Source: Undaria pinnatifida (Eukaryota; Sar; Phaeophyceae; Laminariales; Alariaceae). From it: a stretch of DNA of 64,000 bases. The notes beneath the pieces are model-generated. The model was not told the origin of the DNA, made no database searches, and saw nothing but the letters and a program-made list of their open reading frames with translations. Below, piece by piece: positions 10,797 through 21,094 of the stretch. The stretch lies in the NCBI GenBank assembly GCA_012845835.1, contig JABAKD010000012.1, positions 7,503,233 to 7,567,232 on the forward strand, given 5' to 3'. Each line of letters begins with the position of its first letter. Positions within the stretch are counted from its first letter, which is position 1. Both the position numbers and the translations under genes were made by a program.

Positions 10797-13000
10797 GGTA
10801 GCCCATGCGTAGCCCATGGGATGCCCATGGGATGTCCACGGGTTGCCAATGGGATGCTCATGTATTGGCCGTGATAGTCCATTGGCTAGGCATGGAATGG
10901 GTTGCCGACGGGTTGCCCTTAGAGTGCCCATAGATTGCCCATGGGTTGGGGTCGATAGTTCATGGGTTGCGCACGGAATTGTGGTGACAACCGATGGGTC
11001 CCCTCGGAGGTTACCCATGGGTTGCCCACGGTTTGCCCATGGCTTACTTACCTATATGGGTGGCCCGTGGGTTGCGCATGGGATTCTCATGGGCTGTCCG
11101 TGGGTAGCCCATTGCTGGTCCACGGTGAAAGCCCACGGGTTTCCACACGATAGTGGCGATAACCCATGGATTGTCCATGAGATGCTCATGAGATGCCCAT
11201 GAGATGCGCACGGCTGCTCATGGAATGCCCATGGGCTGGTCGTGATGCCTCATTATTTGCCCATAACATGCTCACGAGTTGCCCACGGGATGCTCGCGGG
11301 TTGCCAGCGGTATGTTCTTGGGATGCCCATGGGTAGGTCGTGATAACCCATAGGCCGCGCATGGGTAGCCTACGAGATGCCCATGAGATGCCCATGGGAT
11401 GCCCATGGGATTCCCAAGGATTGATGGTGATAGCCCGTGGGTTTACCATGGCCCACATACTGCGCATGGGTTGCCCATGCGTGGCCTACGGTGATAGCCC
11501 ACGGGTTGTCCATGAGAGACCTATGGTTTAGTGGCGATATTCCATAGATTGGGCATGGGATATCCATGCTTGTTCATGGGCCGCCAACGTGTTTTTCACG
11601 GGATGCCCACGGATTTCCCGTTGAAGGCCCATGAGATGCCCAAGGTTTGGGGGCAATAGGCCGCTCACGGAGAACACATGGGTTGCCCATGGGTTGCCCA
11701 TGGGATGGCCATGAGATACCCATAGGTTGGTGGAGATAGCCCGTGGGTTGCCCAATGGTTTCAAATAGGTGGCTCATGGTGACAGTCCACGGATTGCTCA
11801 CGAGCTGGTGATGATAGTCCATGGGCTTGCCACGGGTTGCCCGCCTGATGGCCATGAGATGCGCACGGGTTGCCCATGGGATGCCCACGGGTCGTTGATG
11901 AGTGCTCATACGTTGAACATGGGATGCCCACCGGTTGCCCATGGTTTACCCCCGGGTTGTGTATGGGTGGCTCACAGGTTTCTCATGGGGTGCCTATGGG
12001 TGGCCCATGGGTTGGTGATGATAGCCAAGGGCTTACCCATGAGATTTTTTCCCATGAGAGCACCACGGGTTTTGCATTGGTTGGTGGTGATAGGTCGTGG
12101 GGGTTGCTCATGGGTTGCTCATGGGTATTCCATGGGTGGCCGATGGCATGCCCATGACTTGGCCGACGGATGCCTATGGGGTGTGCATGGGTTGGTGGTG
12201 ATAGCGTATGGGTTGCCCATGAGTGACTCACGCGTTGCCTGTCAGATGCCCATGGGAAGCCCACGGGACGCCCATGGGTTGGTGGTGGTAGCCCGTGGGC
12301 CCCCCATGGGTTACCCAAGGGTTAGTGGTATCGTCCACGGGCCGTCCACGGGTTACTTGTGACAGCCAATGGGTTGCGCACAGGTTGCCCGTGGAATACC
12401 TAAAATATGTGCACGGGTTACCCATGGGAGACCCATGGGTTGGTGATGATAGCTCATGGGATGCCCATAGGTTGCCCAATCTTGCCCACGGATTGACCAT
12501 GGGATGCCCACAGGTTGCTCAGGGGATTCCCACGGGTTGCTCGCGGGATGACGATGGGATGTGCATGGGATGCCAGTGGGGTGCCCACGGGTTGCCCACA
12601 AGGTGCCCATGAGTTGCTCTTGGGATGCCCATTGGATTTCTCTGAGTTGGTGGTGATAGCCCATGAGTTGCGCATGGGTTGGTGGGGATCAGCCATGGGT
12701 CGCGCAAAGGTTGCCCATGGGTTGCCAATGGGTTTGTCAAGGGTTTTCTCTCGGGATGCCCACGCGATGCCCACGGGTTGACGATGGGCTGGTGGTGATA
12801 GCACACGGGTGGCCCATAGGGTTGAGCATGGGATGCCCATGGGTATCCCGTGAAAATCCTATAGGCCGCCTGCGAAATAAGCATGGAATGCCCACGGGTT
12901 GCCCATAGGGTGCCTATGGGAGGACTATGCGTGGTCCATGGGCCGCCCGCGGGATTCGCATGGGTTGTCCATGGGTTTCCCATGGCAAAGTACCCCATGG
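10797..13000. repeat. Degenerate 11-bp minisatellite built on CCCATGGG
   Basis: About 2.2 kb consists of 11-bp units of the type GCCCATGGGTT/GCCCATGGGAT with many substitutions, roughly 200 units. A longer spacer module of the form TTGGTGGTGATAG recurs at irregular intervals, for example near 11385, 12004, 12081, 12191, 12279, 12438, 12647 and 12789, giving a loose higher-order pattern. The core is a palindrome (NcoI-type CCATGG). An 11-bp period read three times makes 33 bp, so long Met/Gly/His/Pro-rich frames open on both strands (up to 197 codons). I regard those as artefacts. Confidence 0.93.
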
Positions 13001-13387
13001 GACTCGGGAATGAGACAAGTCATATACCTAACCCATGGCAACTTGCTGCATAGTCTACCTTCCGAGGACGCCCAACGCCAATATCGCTGGGGAGGGCACG
13101 CGGTAATTGTAGCATCAGGGTCGAGCCCCGTGTAGCCGAAATGTACAAGCCAAACCGCTGTCGCGTCGTTTTCGTATGTGTTGTCCATGGGTTTCCCGTG
13201 GCAAAGTATCCCATGGGACTCGGGAAAGAGACAAATCATATACCTAACCCACGGCAACTTGCCGCATAGTTTACCTTCCGATTACGCCCAACGCCAATAT
13301 CGCTGGGGAGGGCACGCGATATCTGTAGCATCAGGGTCGATCCCCGTATAGCCGAAGTGCATAAGCCAAACCGCTGTCGCGTCACCA
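12965..13387. repeat. Two direct repeats of 216-bp period at the edge of the 11-bp array
   Basis: The block starting TTGTCCATGGGTTTCCC at 12965 recurs at 13181, exactly 216 bp later. It runs through CCAACGCCAATATCGCTGGG and ends at TCGCGTC near 13387. The copies differ at roughly one base in ten to fifteen. Each includes a short piece of the CCATGGG array, so the duplication arose after or together with the array. Confidence 0.92.
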
Positions 13388-15219
13388 TGCAGAGGGTGGA
13401 CGTCGTAACGACGGATTAGTTAACGACGATAGTTGTTGAGTGTGTGTCTTTTGTATCTTTGCTTTCAGGATGTTTTCTTATTTTTCGTATCCGGCATTAT
13501 GCTCAGCGCAAGATTTCATGCTGGTATTATTTTGGGCGAGGGTACTTCGCAGGCCCTTCGCTGTCCTTTTTTAAGTTACCCCAAGCCTCTTCGGACCTCT
13601 GAGTTGCTTCAGGGGGGTACTTTGGCGTTTGGGGCTGTCCGTGTGTACCGTTGGATTTCCTGCTGGTGTGCGGACATACATGTAGTAACTGCATAGGGAC
13701 CTGGGAACGTCACCGACTATGGCGCAATGATTCACTTTGTTTCTTCTCTTTGCTAATATTATTGATCCGAGTCCATCTAACGAGCCGGGTGTGCAACGAC
13801 GCTGGCCCGGGGCTCCTGCCACTTTCAGTGGTGCAGGGGTGATGCTCTGGATCGATTGCTCTGTCGAGACGACGCGATATGTCTTCTGCCCATCCGAATA
13901 CGCTCCCGACGTGTCAGTGTAATTTCTGCTGGTCACTGTTGTTGGGGCCGTCGTCCCGCAGCCTGGCGAACATATGTCCCTCAGATTCTAACCCGTCAGT
14001 TAGTAGGATAATATATAGGAATTAAAAGGTACTGCCACACGGCCCACTGGACTACGCCAAAACGCTGGAACTGCGATTTCATGTAGGCAACCTGGTCTGC
14101 CGAAAAGTAGAAAGAGGTGTACCAGTGGTCGGGTGAAGTAGGAAGAAGGCGCACAGAAATGTCCTTGTAGCGTTTTTAAACGAGGGTAGAACTCACGCAG
14201 TGGGAGAATGTTGACTGACGACGAAGAACGGGGTGTGTTAGAAGAGGAGATGAGGACCATAGCCGATTGCTACGTGGAAATATATGGTACACTGCTGTAG
14301 ATAGTAGAGAGAAAACGATCGACATTCTAGGAGATAGATGGTGGGCACAGGCGGCCAAACCGCAAGGCGATACCAGGCATTTTATTGTATCAAATACACA
14401 CGTAATGGGGCGCCCGAATGTTGACGGTGTTTCTATTTGGATCAAAAACAGTTCTCCGGCTCAAAAGGGGCGACCAGACGACTAAGGCAAACAACACCCC
14501 CCCACACTTTCTGATGAGCACACATGGTAGCTGGAGGAATCACTACAGACCTTTGCGCACTCCTCTAAGACGAGAGAGCCACCAGAGTAGAAGGGGCGCA
14601 AGAAAGGGGGGGGGCACTCGTATTATGCATCATGGTATCATGCATGGCTGCAGTCTTAAGACCATGATGTGACCATGACGTGACCATGATGTGGCCATGA
14701 TGTGACCCTGATGTGAGCATGATGTAGTAGACCCTTGCACCCCGACAATTACGAGGCGGAGCAAGTCAGTTTTACCCCAACCAGACAGACGCTGCTTGCA
14801 ACGATCGCAAAGCACCGTGAGGTGTTCAGTGAGTCGCATGAACGGTGAGCTGGATCCTACTAAGCACCACTTATGAAGCGGACTTCGGCACCTTGAGCGT
14901 GTGTTGTTGTATGTATAACGACAGCTTCGAATGACTGGCTTTGCTTTCTGGTGGCCATTTCCAGAGACGGCGAGGGCGCGGGGGGGGGGGGGGGGCGCGA
15001 CACAGTATCAGAGTCACTGTTTGCTGTCGGTGGGAGTAAGCAGGGGGTGGAAAATAGACCGTTTGAAAGGCTCCAGTTAGACGTTTTGAATTTTTTATTG
15101 TGAGCGGAACCTGTTGGTGACGTATATACATGAGGTAGACTATTGACGGTGGTCGAAAGACAAGCAAGGGCTTGTATCTTTCTGCTAGACATAAACCGGC
15201 CAGGTTGAGAGGTTGAACT
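13388..15219. other. No recognisable gene; small repeats only
   Basis: The stretch contains six 11-bp units of GACCATGATGT type (14660-14725) and a run of 16 G at 14980-14995. A short segment near 13790-13850 resembles 9590-9655 (shared GGGTGT.CA.CGA.GCTG and GGCTCCTGC words). Open frames of up to 156 codons show no domain that I recognise. Confidence 0.5.
14660..14725. repeat. 11-bp minisatellite, six units of GACCATGATGT
   Basis: Six consecutive units keep the 11-bp period with one or two substitutions each, ending before GTAGTAG. Confidence 0.85.
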
Positions 15220-15619
15220 TGTTTGAATACGCTTGCTGAATAACGTGTTCTGTGTAACCACGCGGCGTGCCGCTACGGCGTAGATCGAGGAGAGAAGATA
15301 AAATACTCGTACACCGGATACCAAATACACACCAGGTGGGTCAATACCGTTCTGTCAGAGACCGTACCATATAAACCACACACAGGAGGTAAGCCGCACC
15401 TGATTGTCACCGGCTGCACCACTCACATATATACGGGCAGTATCGTTATCATCAAAGCCCGGGTCGTATCATTAACATCATCGACTGCCCCGCGGGGGGG
15501 CAGCTCCACACTCCGAGGCATATACCGAATAATGCCTCGACACATAATACGAAACCCCAGAATATACGAAACCGCCAAATATCCGCGGACCCGTATCGAA
15601 CAACCGCATACCACAAACA
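15220..15619 (-). repeat. 3' LTR of copia element A
   Basis: This is 400 bp, starts TGTTTGAATACG and ends CCACAAACA on the plus strand. I read it as identical to 22142-22541. On the minus strand it follows the polypurine tract directly. The open frame through it on the minus strand is duplicated with the LTR and has no recognised motif. Confidence 0.97.
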
Positions 15620-15628
15620 GCCCCCCTA
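15620..15628 (-). other. Polypurine tract of element A
   Basis: On the minus strand AATAGGGGGGC immediately precedes the TGTTTGTGG start of the 3' LTR, the expected priming site for plus-strand DNA synthesis. Confidence 0.75.
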
Positions 15629-15669
15629 TTCGGTGCTCGATACGATAGGTCCCGAACAACTTATCACCA

Positions 15670-15790
15670 ATTGCCAGGTAAAACGGCAAATCCCAAATTC
15701 CATAATTAATCATTGCCAAGGTAAAACGGCAAGCCCAAATTCCGTCATGAAGAATTGCCAAGGTAAAACGGCAATCCCTATACCAAATCT
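15670..15790. repeat. 42-bp tandem repeat inside element A, three copies
   Basis: ATTGCCA(A)GGTAAAACGGCAA starts at 15670, 15712 and 15754, an exact 42-bp spacing. The first two spacers are similar and the third copy is truncated. The unit lies in the non-coding part between the end of pol and the 3' LTR. Confidence 0.9.
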
Positions 15791-15929
15791 CTCAATCTCC
15801 ATTCCAGCATTGATCTCCCAATCTAAAGCGAGACAGTAACTATACGGGAAGGGAAAAATCCAACAAACAAGAGTATGCTGGTAAAATCCTCAACCAAAAC
15901 CAGTAACACCGTCTTCACTAAAAATAGCA

Positions 15930-16080
15930 TTCCGCCCGATAACAACGGCCCCCCTGTTGTACAAAAATATCACACCGCCCGATAACATCCGGCCCCCCTG
16001 TTGCGTACTCTGGGCGAGTAGGACAACAGAACGTGTCTGATATAGGGCATCTCAAATCGAACTATAACAGCCCCCCTGCT
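15930..16080. repeat. Extra polypurine-like tracts in the 3' non-coding part of element A
   Basis: Three further CCCCCC runs lie at 15949-15954, 15993-15998 and 16071-16076, each in a context like that of the tract next to the LTR (ACAG or GG before, TGTT or TGCT after). The first two belong to a 44-bp tandem duplication that includes CCGCCCGATAACA. On the element strand they read AGGGGGG. Confidence 0.7.
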
Positions 16081-16369
16081 ATTAATAGGTGCTCACCACG
16101 GGAGTATGCAAAAGGCAATGATTGCATCTGAATTTAAAAGTACTAAGGATACTAGTAATTTTGGGTCCCCTGTACGTTGTGCATACTTAACCAATAGCCA
16201 ACGTGTCCGGCACGATTCATCAAGACCATCGGCATATCTTACTGGCGTGTTAACCTTACTCGACGCATGAGTACATCCCAATACTTTCTCCAATTCCCTA
16301 AAAATAACTTCTCCGTTCCACTCACCCAATACCCCAATAATACCCGAAAAAATAAATAAATGCAAGAAA

Positions 16370-17794
16370 TCACCACAAATTCATCACAAAGTTGCGGTGA
16401 AAACGAAACGCCTCCGTGTGCAAAGGCTTGGTGAGAAAATCAGCATGCTGCAGTGTCGACGCTACGTGGACAACCTCAAACTCCCCGTTAGCAACACGTT
16501 CCCGAAGGAAGTGATGACGGACATCAATGTGCTTACTGTTGGGAGTGGTCACAGGGTTTTTCGCCAAATGTATCGCCCCCTGGTTATCTTCCTTCACCGT
16601 GGTACACCCAACGTCGCGGTCCGGGAAAATAAAACTCCGGAGATACCGCATGAAAATCGTCTCGCGAAAACCCGTGGCCATCGCCACATACTCTGCCTCC
16701 GTAGACGAAAGCGTAACGGATTTCTGCGTCCTAGAGTAGAACGATACAAAGGCACCAGCACACATGATAACTCCACCAGAGACAGACCTTCGGTCATTGG
16801 CCTCGTGCGCATAGTCCGCGTCCACGTACAACTCCAGCTGAACTCCATCACTCAGACCCCTCTGAAAAGTAATACCGTAACTACTCATCGATTTGATGTA
16901 CATCACGATGTGCAGCGCTGCCTGCCAATGCAATAACTTTGGCGCTGCAGAGTACCTTGCCACCGCTCGAACCGCGTTAAGGATGTCCGGGAGGGTCTGG
17001 TTCGCCAGCCACATCAAATGCCCTACCAACGACCGAAAAGGCTCATCAACGTCTGGTTCATCGTGGTCAAACACCTCAAGCTTTAGGTCAACCACCGCAG
17101 GGATGCTCTTGCCGCGAGTGACACCAAACTTCGCTACGGTACTTTCAGCGAAAACCTGCTGTGATATCGTCAACTTCCCTGCATCCCAGTCTCGAGAAAA
17201 TCGGCAACCTGCGTACCACCGCAACTCCCCCAGGTTGTTGATAGGAACGAACTGGTTCAGGTCCTCACAAAACTTGTCACACCTACTCTTAAGCCCCATC
17301 GCAAATATGTCATCCACATGCACTACTACTACGATAGAAACGGCCCCCGCTTCAACCAAACGCATAACACACGCATCAGCCTCACACTGCTCAAAACCAA
17401 GACCCCTCATGCCGCGTACCAAGTGATGGTGCCATTGCCGTGACGCCTGCTTCAAACCATACAGGCTGCGGCACAACTTAACCACCTTACCGGACATCGA
17501 CCCGCACCCCTTGGGGAGGCGCATGTAGACATCCTCACTTAGCTCTGACTGGACAAACGCCTGCTCGGTATCAAAATGGCATAAATCCAATTCCAACTCG
17601 CACGCTATGGCAGCCAGCAAACGAATACTCGCAACTGATGGGCACGGGGAATACGTCTCGAAATAATCAACGCCTGCACGCTGCCCAAAGCCCCGCGCTA
17701 CCAGCCTGGCCTTTGCCCGCACTACTCTACCAAATTCGTTGACCTTCCAAGAATAAACCCACTTAGCAGAGATTACGTTGATGCCGTTTCGTTG
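16370..17794 (-). CDS. Element A Pol, second part: reverse transcriptase and RNase H
   Basis: This frame is in phase with the upstream Gag-integrase frame and separated from it only by the TAG at 17795-17797. The first 24 codons after the TAG carry the copia pre-RT motif (NVISAKWVYSWKVNEFGRVV), so translation must pass the TAG to make complete RT. Counting from the GTG at 17722, RT has KARLVARGFGQ, HFDTEQAFV with Asp51, SLYGLKQASRQW, and the active site HVDDIFAMG (Asp136, Asp137). RNase H has YVDADYA (Asp300), SSTEAEYVA (Glu341), KEDNQGAIHLA (Asp378) and HADFLTKPL (Asp427). All expected catalytic acids are present. It ends with TGA at 16370-16372. No start codon of its own is convincing. Confidence 0.95.
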   Translation of the reverse strand, partial: QRNGINVISAKWVYSWKVNEFGRVVRAKARLVARGFGQRAGVDYFETYSPCPSVASIRLLAAIACELELDLCHFDTEQAFVQSELSEDVYMRLPKGCGSMSGKVVKLCRSLYGLKQASRQWHHHLVRGMRGLGFEQCEADACVMRLVEAGAVSIVVVVHVDDIFAMGLKSRCDKFCEDLNQFVPINNLGELRWYAGCRFSRDWDAGKLTISQQVFAESTVAKFGVTRGKSIPAVVDLKLEVFDHDEPDVDEPFRSLVGHLMWLANQTLPDILNAVRAVARYSAAPKLLHWQAALHIVMYIKSMSSYGITFQRGLSDGVQLELYVDADYAHEANDRRSVSGGVIMCAGAFVSFYSRTQKSVTLSSTEAEYVAMATGFRETIFMRYLRSFIFPDRDVGCTTVKEDNQGAIHLAKNPVTTPNSKHIDVRHHFLRERVANGEFEVVHVASTLQHADFLTKPLHTEAFRFHRNFVMNLW

Positions 17795-17797
17795 CTA
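17795..17797 (-). other. Single in-frame TAG between integrase and RT of element A
   Basis: The minus strand reads ACT TAG CAA CGA, and the same frame stays open before (to 22093) and after (to 16370). The context partly fits the known leaky-stop consensus UAG-CAR-YYA: CAA fits CAR, while CGA departs from YYA at one base. It may be a nonsense mutation in a recent copy or a programmed readthrough point. The sequence alone cannot decide. Confidence 0.9.
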
Positions 17798-20700
17798 AGT
17801 GTCACCACATCTCTTGTCCACCACAGCGCCGAACGTCCCCGCGCGGTACAGACCGTCGAACTCAGTGTCCATGGCATCGAACCACACATCTCCGTGTTCA
17901 TCCTCGCACGCTTCGCGATACGAGTCGGGCGTTACCAACTCACTCGCAGGGCATGAAGGCAGTTCAGGAGCGGGCATGTGCGGAGGAGACTGGTCGGCAA
18001 TGATCATAGCGATATTCTCCCGCGCGGCTAGCATCGAAACGAAGCCATGCTGCGGGCCCAGGCCCCCCCGTTGTCGCGCCGCCGACCGCGTCACCGCCGG
18101 CGATACCCGCGGTTGCTGCTGCTGCTGCACCGGCACCTCCACAGAGGGTGGAGGCGCGGGCGAGGATTCCGGCGGTGCAACGGTCGCGGGCGGCGCAGGG
18201 GGAATGAACACGGGCAAGGACTCCGGTGATGCAACGGTCGCTGACGTCGGCTTCTGCTGCTGTGGTACGGACGACGCAGCAGGCAGGGGCGTGGGCAAAG
18301 ACTCCGGCGTTACACCAGTCGATGGCGTCGACGGCTGGTACCACACCTCGAAGCCCCGCGGCGCTTGCGATTGCTGGGCTGGGTCACTGACAGCCCCCCC
18401 CTTAGCCGGCGACGGGGACCCGGCAATCGCGGTCCCTCCACCGAACGGCGCGCGCCGATAGCCCCACGTCACATCGGTCGAGTAGCTCGCGATGCCTGAT
18501 GGCGACAGCATGATCTTGCTGCAATCCGAGGCGTGGTCGTTGCCGGAGTTCAGGTAGAAGCAGGGTTCCCCCTTCGGCTCTGACTTAGCCGCCCGCTTGA
18601 CCTTGTGGCGTCCCGGCATCATGTATGGAAGTACGGGGCCCCTGTAAGGCCTCCCGTGGAACTTCTCGAACGAGCACATCATGCCGGGCTTTTCATCCAC
18701 CCGCGCCATGAGGTTGAGCGCGTCGCACATCCACGTCCATGCTTCCGGCCACGTGCGTTCATAGTTGAGCGCCTTGGCCGGAAACTCCACACCATCGAAC
18801 ATGGTCTGGAACTCCAAGAACGCAGCGTGACCCCCCTCGGCAACAAGAGCTAGCTTCCGCTCCACCCGCCCGTTGCGCTTCGGGCCGTCGACGGACGTGA
18901 ACTCGCGGCGGATGTTGTTGTCGACCATCAGCCTTTGGAACTCGGCGTTAGTGAATTCGGAGGCGTTGTCAGTGCGAAGGCATTCCGGCTGCCCGTAGGC
19001 ATTTACGGTCGCCAGGAAAGTGCGGAAACCGAGGGTGACGGTGGCCGCGCTCTTGTCCGGCAGAAATACCGGCCAGCCCATGTTGGTGGCGTCGTCGACG
19101 ATCATCAAACAGTACCGAGCGCCGCCTGTTGACGTCGGCATAGGTCCTGCGAGGTCGGCGTACAGGCGCTGCATCCGCTTCTCAGCACGGCACGACGTGG
19201 ACTTAGCGACGGCTTTGCGGATCCCCTTCCCCCCCGCGCACCCGTCGCAATACCCCGAACGTCCCGTCACGTTGATTCCCATTTGACGAGCAGTCTCACG
19301 TAAAACGGTATCGTGGGCGTGGCCAAGGGAACAGTGCAAGTCGTTGATGTCTATCCATCTCTGCCTACCAGGCCTTAACACTGCAGCAGCAAGTGCAGGG
19401 GGTTTCTCGTGTCTCGCTACTCGAGTGGCCTCAACGTAGTTGCCGAACTTCTCCTTGCGGAAAAACACGCGTCCATCGAGCATGTGCGCCCCTTCGTGGT
19501 CAAGGGTAATGACGTGCTCCTCTTGGATCACGTTGAATGAGCAGAGGTCGAAAGGTACGCCAGGCACAAACGCCACATTCCTCAAGGTCACTGCTACGTC
19601 TTCAGCACAATGCATCACTACATCAACGCAACCAAAAAACTGTACCTCCATCTTCTTTCCGTCACCAATGATCAAATACTTCTCGTCGGGGGCAGAGGGT
19701 CTCTTGTTGTAAAAGAGAGCAGAATCACCAGTACAATGGATGGAAGCAGCACTATCTCCAATCAGAATCTTACTCCCAGGCCTTGTAGGCCTCACGAGAC
19801 CACCCCCAACAGAAAGAACATGCCACTTGCCTAAAGACGTTAAGTGCGCGACGAAGAGGGTGGGCCACTCGACCTGCTGTTCACTGCTGGCCGGCGCCTG
19901 GCTGTCGATAGTCGAGGAAAGCGGCCCGCCCTCGTAGGCTCCCCCGGCTCCTCCACTTCTCGGCTTTGGCTGACCATCGTCGCCCACACCGCCCCCGTCC
20001 CAGTGTGGTTCGCCTCCGCCCGCACCGCCCCCGTCCCATTGTTGTGCGCCTCCGCCCACACCGCCCCCGTCCCATTGTTGTGCGCCTCCGCCCACACCGC
20101 CCCCGTCCCATTGTTGTGCGCCTCCACCCACACCGCCCCCGTCCCATTGTTGTGCGCCTCCGCCCACACCGCCCCCGTCCCATTGTTGTGCGCCTCCGCC
20201 CACACCGCCCCCGTCCCATTGCTGTACACCTCCGCCCATACCGCCCCCGTCCAATGCGTCGCCGTGAATTACGAAGCCAGTTTGGTGCTGAGGCCAAGCT
20301 CCCGGTGGTGGTGGTGGTGGTGTTGTGCTGCTGTAGTGCTCCTGGGGGGGCGGAGGGCCGTGCGGAGGGGCCGCGACAATGTTTGCATGCATGCGGGTGG
20401 GCGGAGCAGTGCGGCATTGCCTGGCCATGTGACCGTAAGCTCCACAAGTGCTGCAGACCCCCGAAAAAGCGTTCGGCGCTCGACAAATGTCGGACTTGTG
20501 CCCGAGGGCACCACACCGACCGCACTTGTACACTTCCCCCATGGACGCTCCTGGAGGCGGAGGAGACTCCGGCTGGTACCACCCACTTCCGGTGTTACCT
20601 GCCCCACCATTGCCCCCCGGCCTCAGCTGGTGCTGGGGCTGCTGCTGCGGCTGGGGTGGGTGCTGCTGCTGCTGGTGCTGGTGCTGGTAACTATGGTCTG

Positions 20701-21059
20701 CACCCCCACGCTGCTGCTGTTGCCCTCCCCCCAACTGCTGCTGCTGCTGCTGCCCATACGGCCGCTGCTGCAGCTGCTGTTGCTGCCCAAACGGCCGCTG
20801 CTGCCGCTGCTGTTGCTGCCCATACGGCCGCTGCTGCTGCTGCTGTTGCTGCCCGAACGGCCGCTGCTGCTGCTGGTGTTGCTGCCCAAACGGCCGCTGC
20901 TGCTGCTGCTGTTGCTGCCCGTACGGCCGCTGCTGCTGCTGCTGTTGCTGCCCGTACGGCCGCTGCTGCTGCTGCTGTTGCTGCCCATACGGCCGCTGTT
21001 GCTGCTGCTGTTGCTGCCCATACGGCCGCTGCTGCTGCTGCTGTTGCTGTCCATACGAC

Positions 21060-21094
<35 letters not shown>

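Noticed and set aside
11769-12362. Plus-strand frame of 197 codons and several minus-strand frames in the CCCATGGG array
   Set aside because: An 11-bp repeat without stops opens frames in both directions. There is no domain and no conservation of frame through the array.
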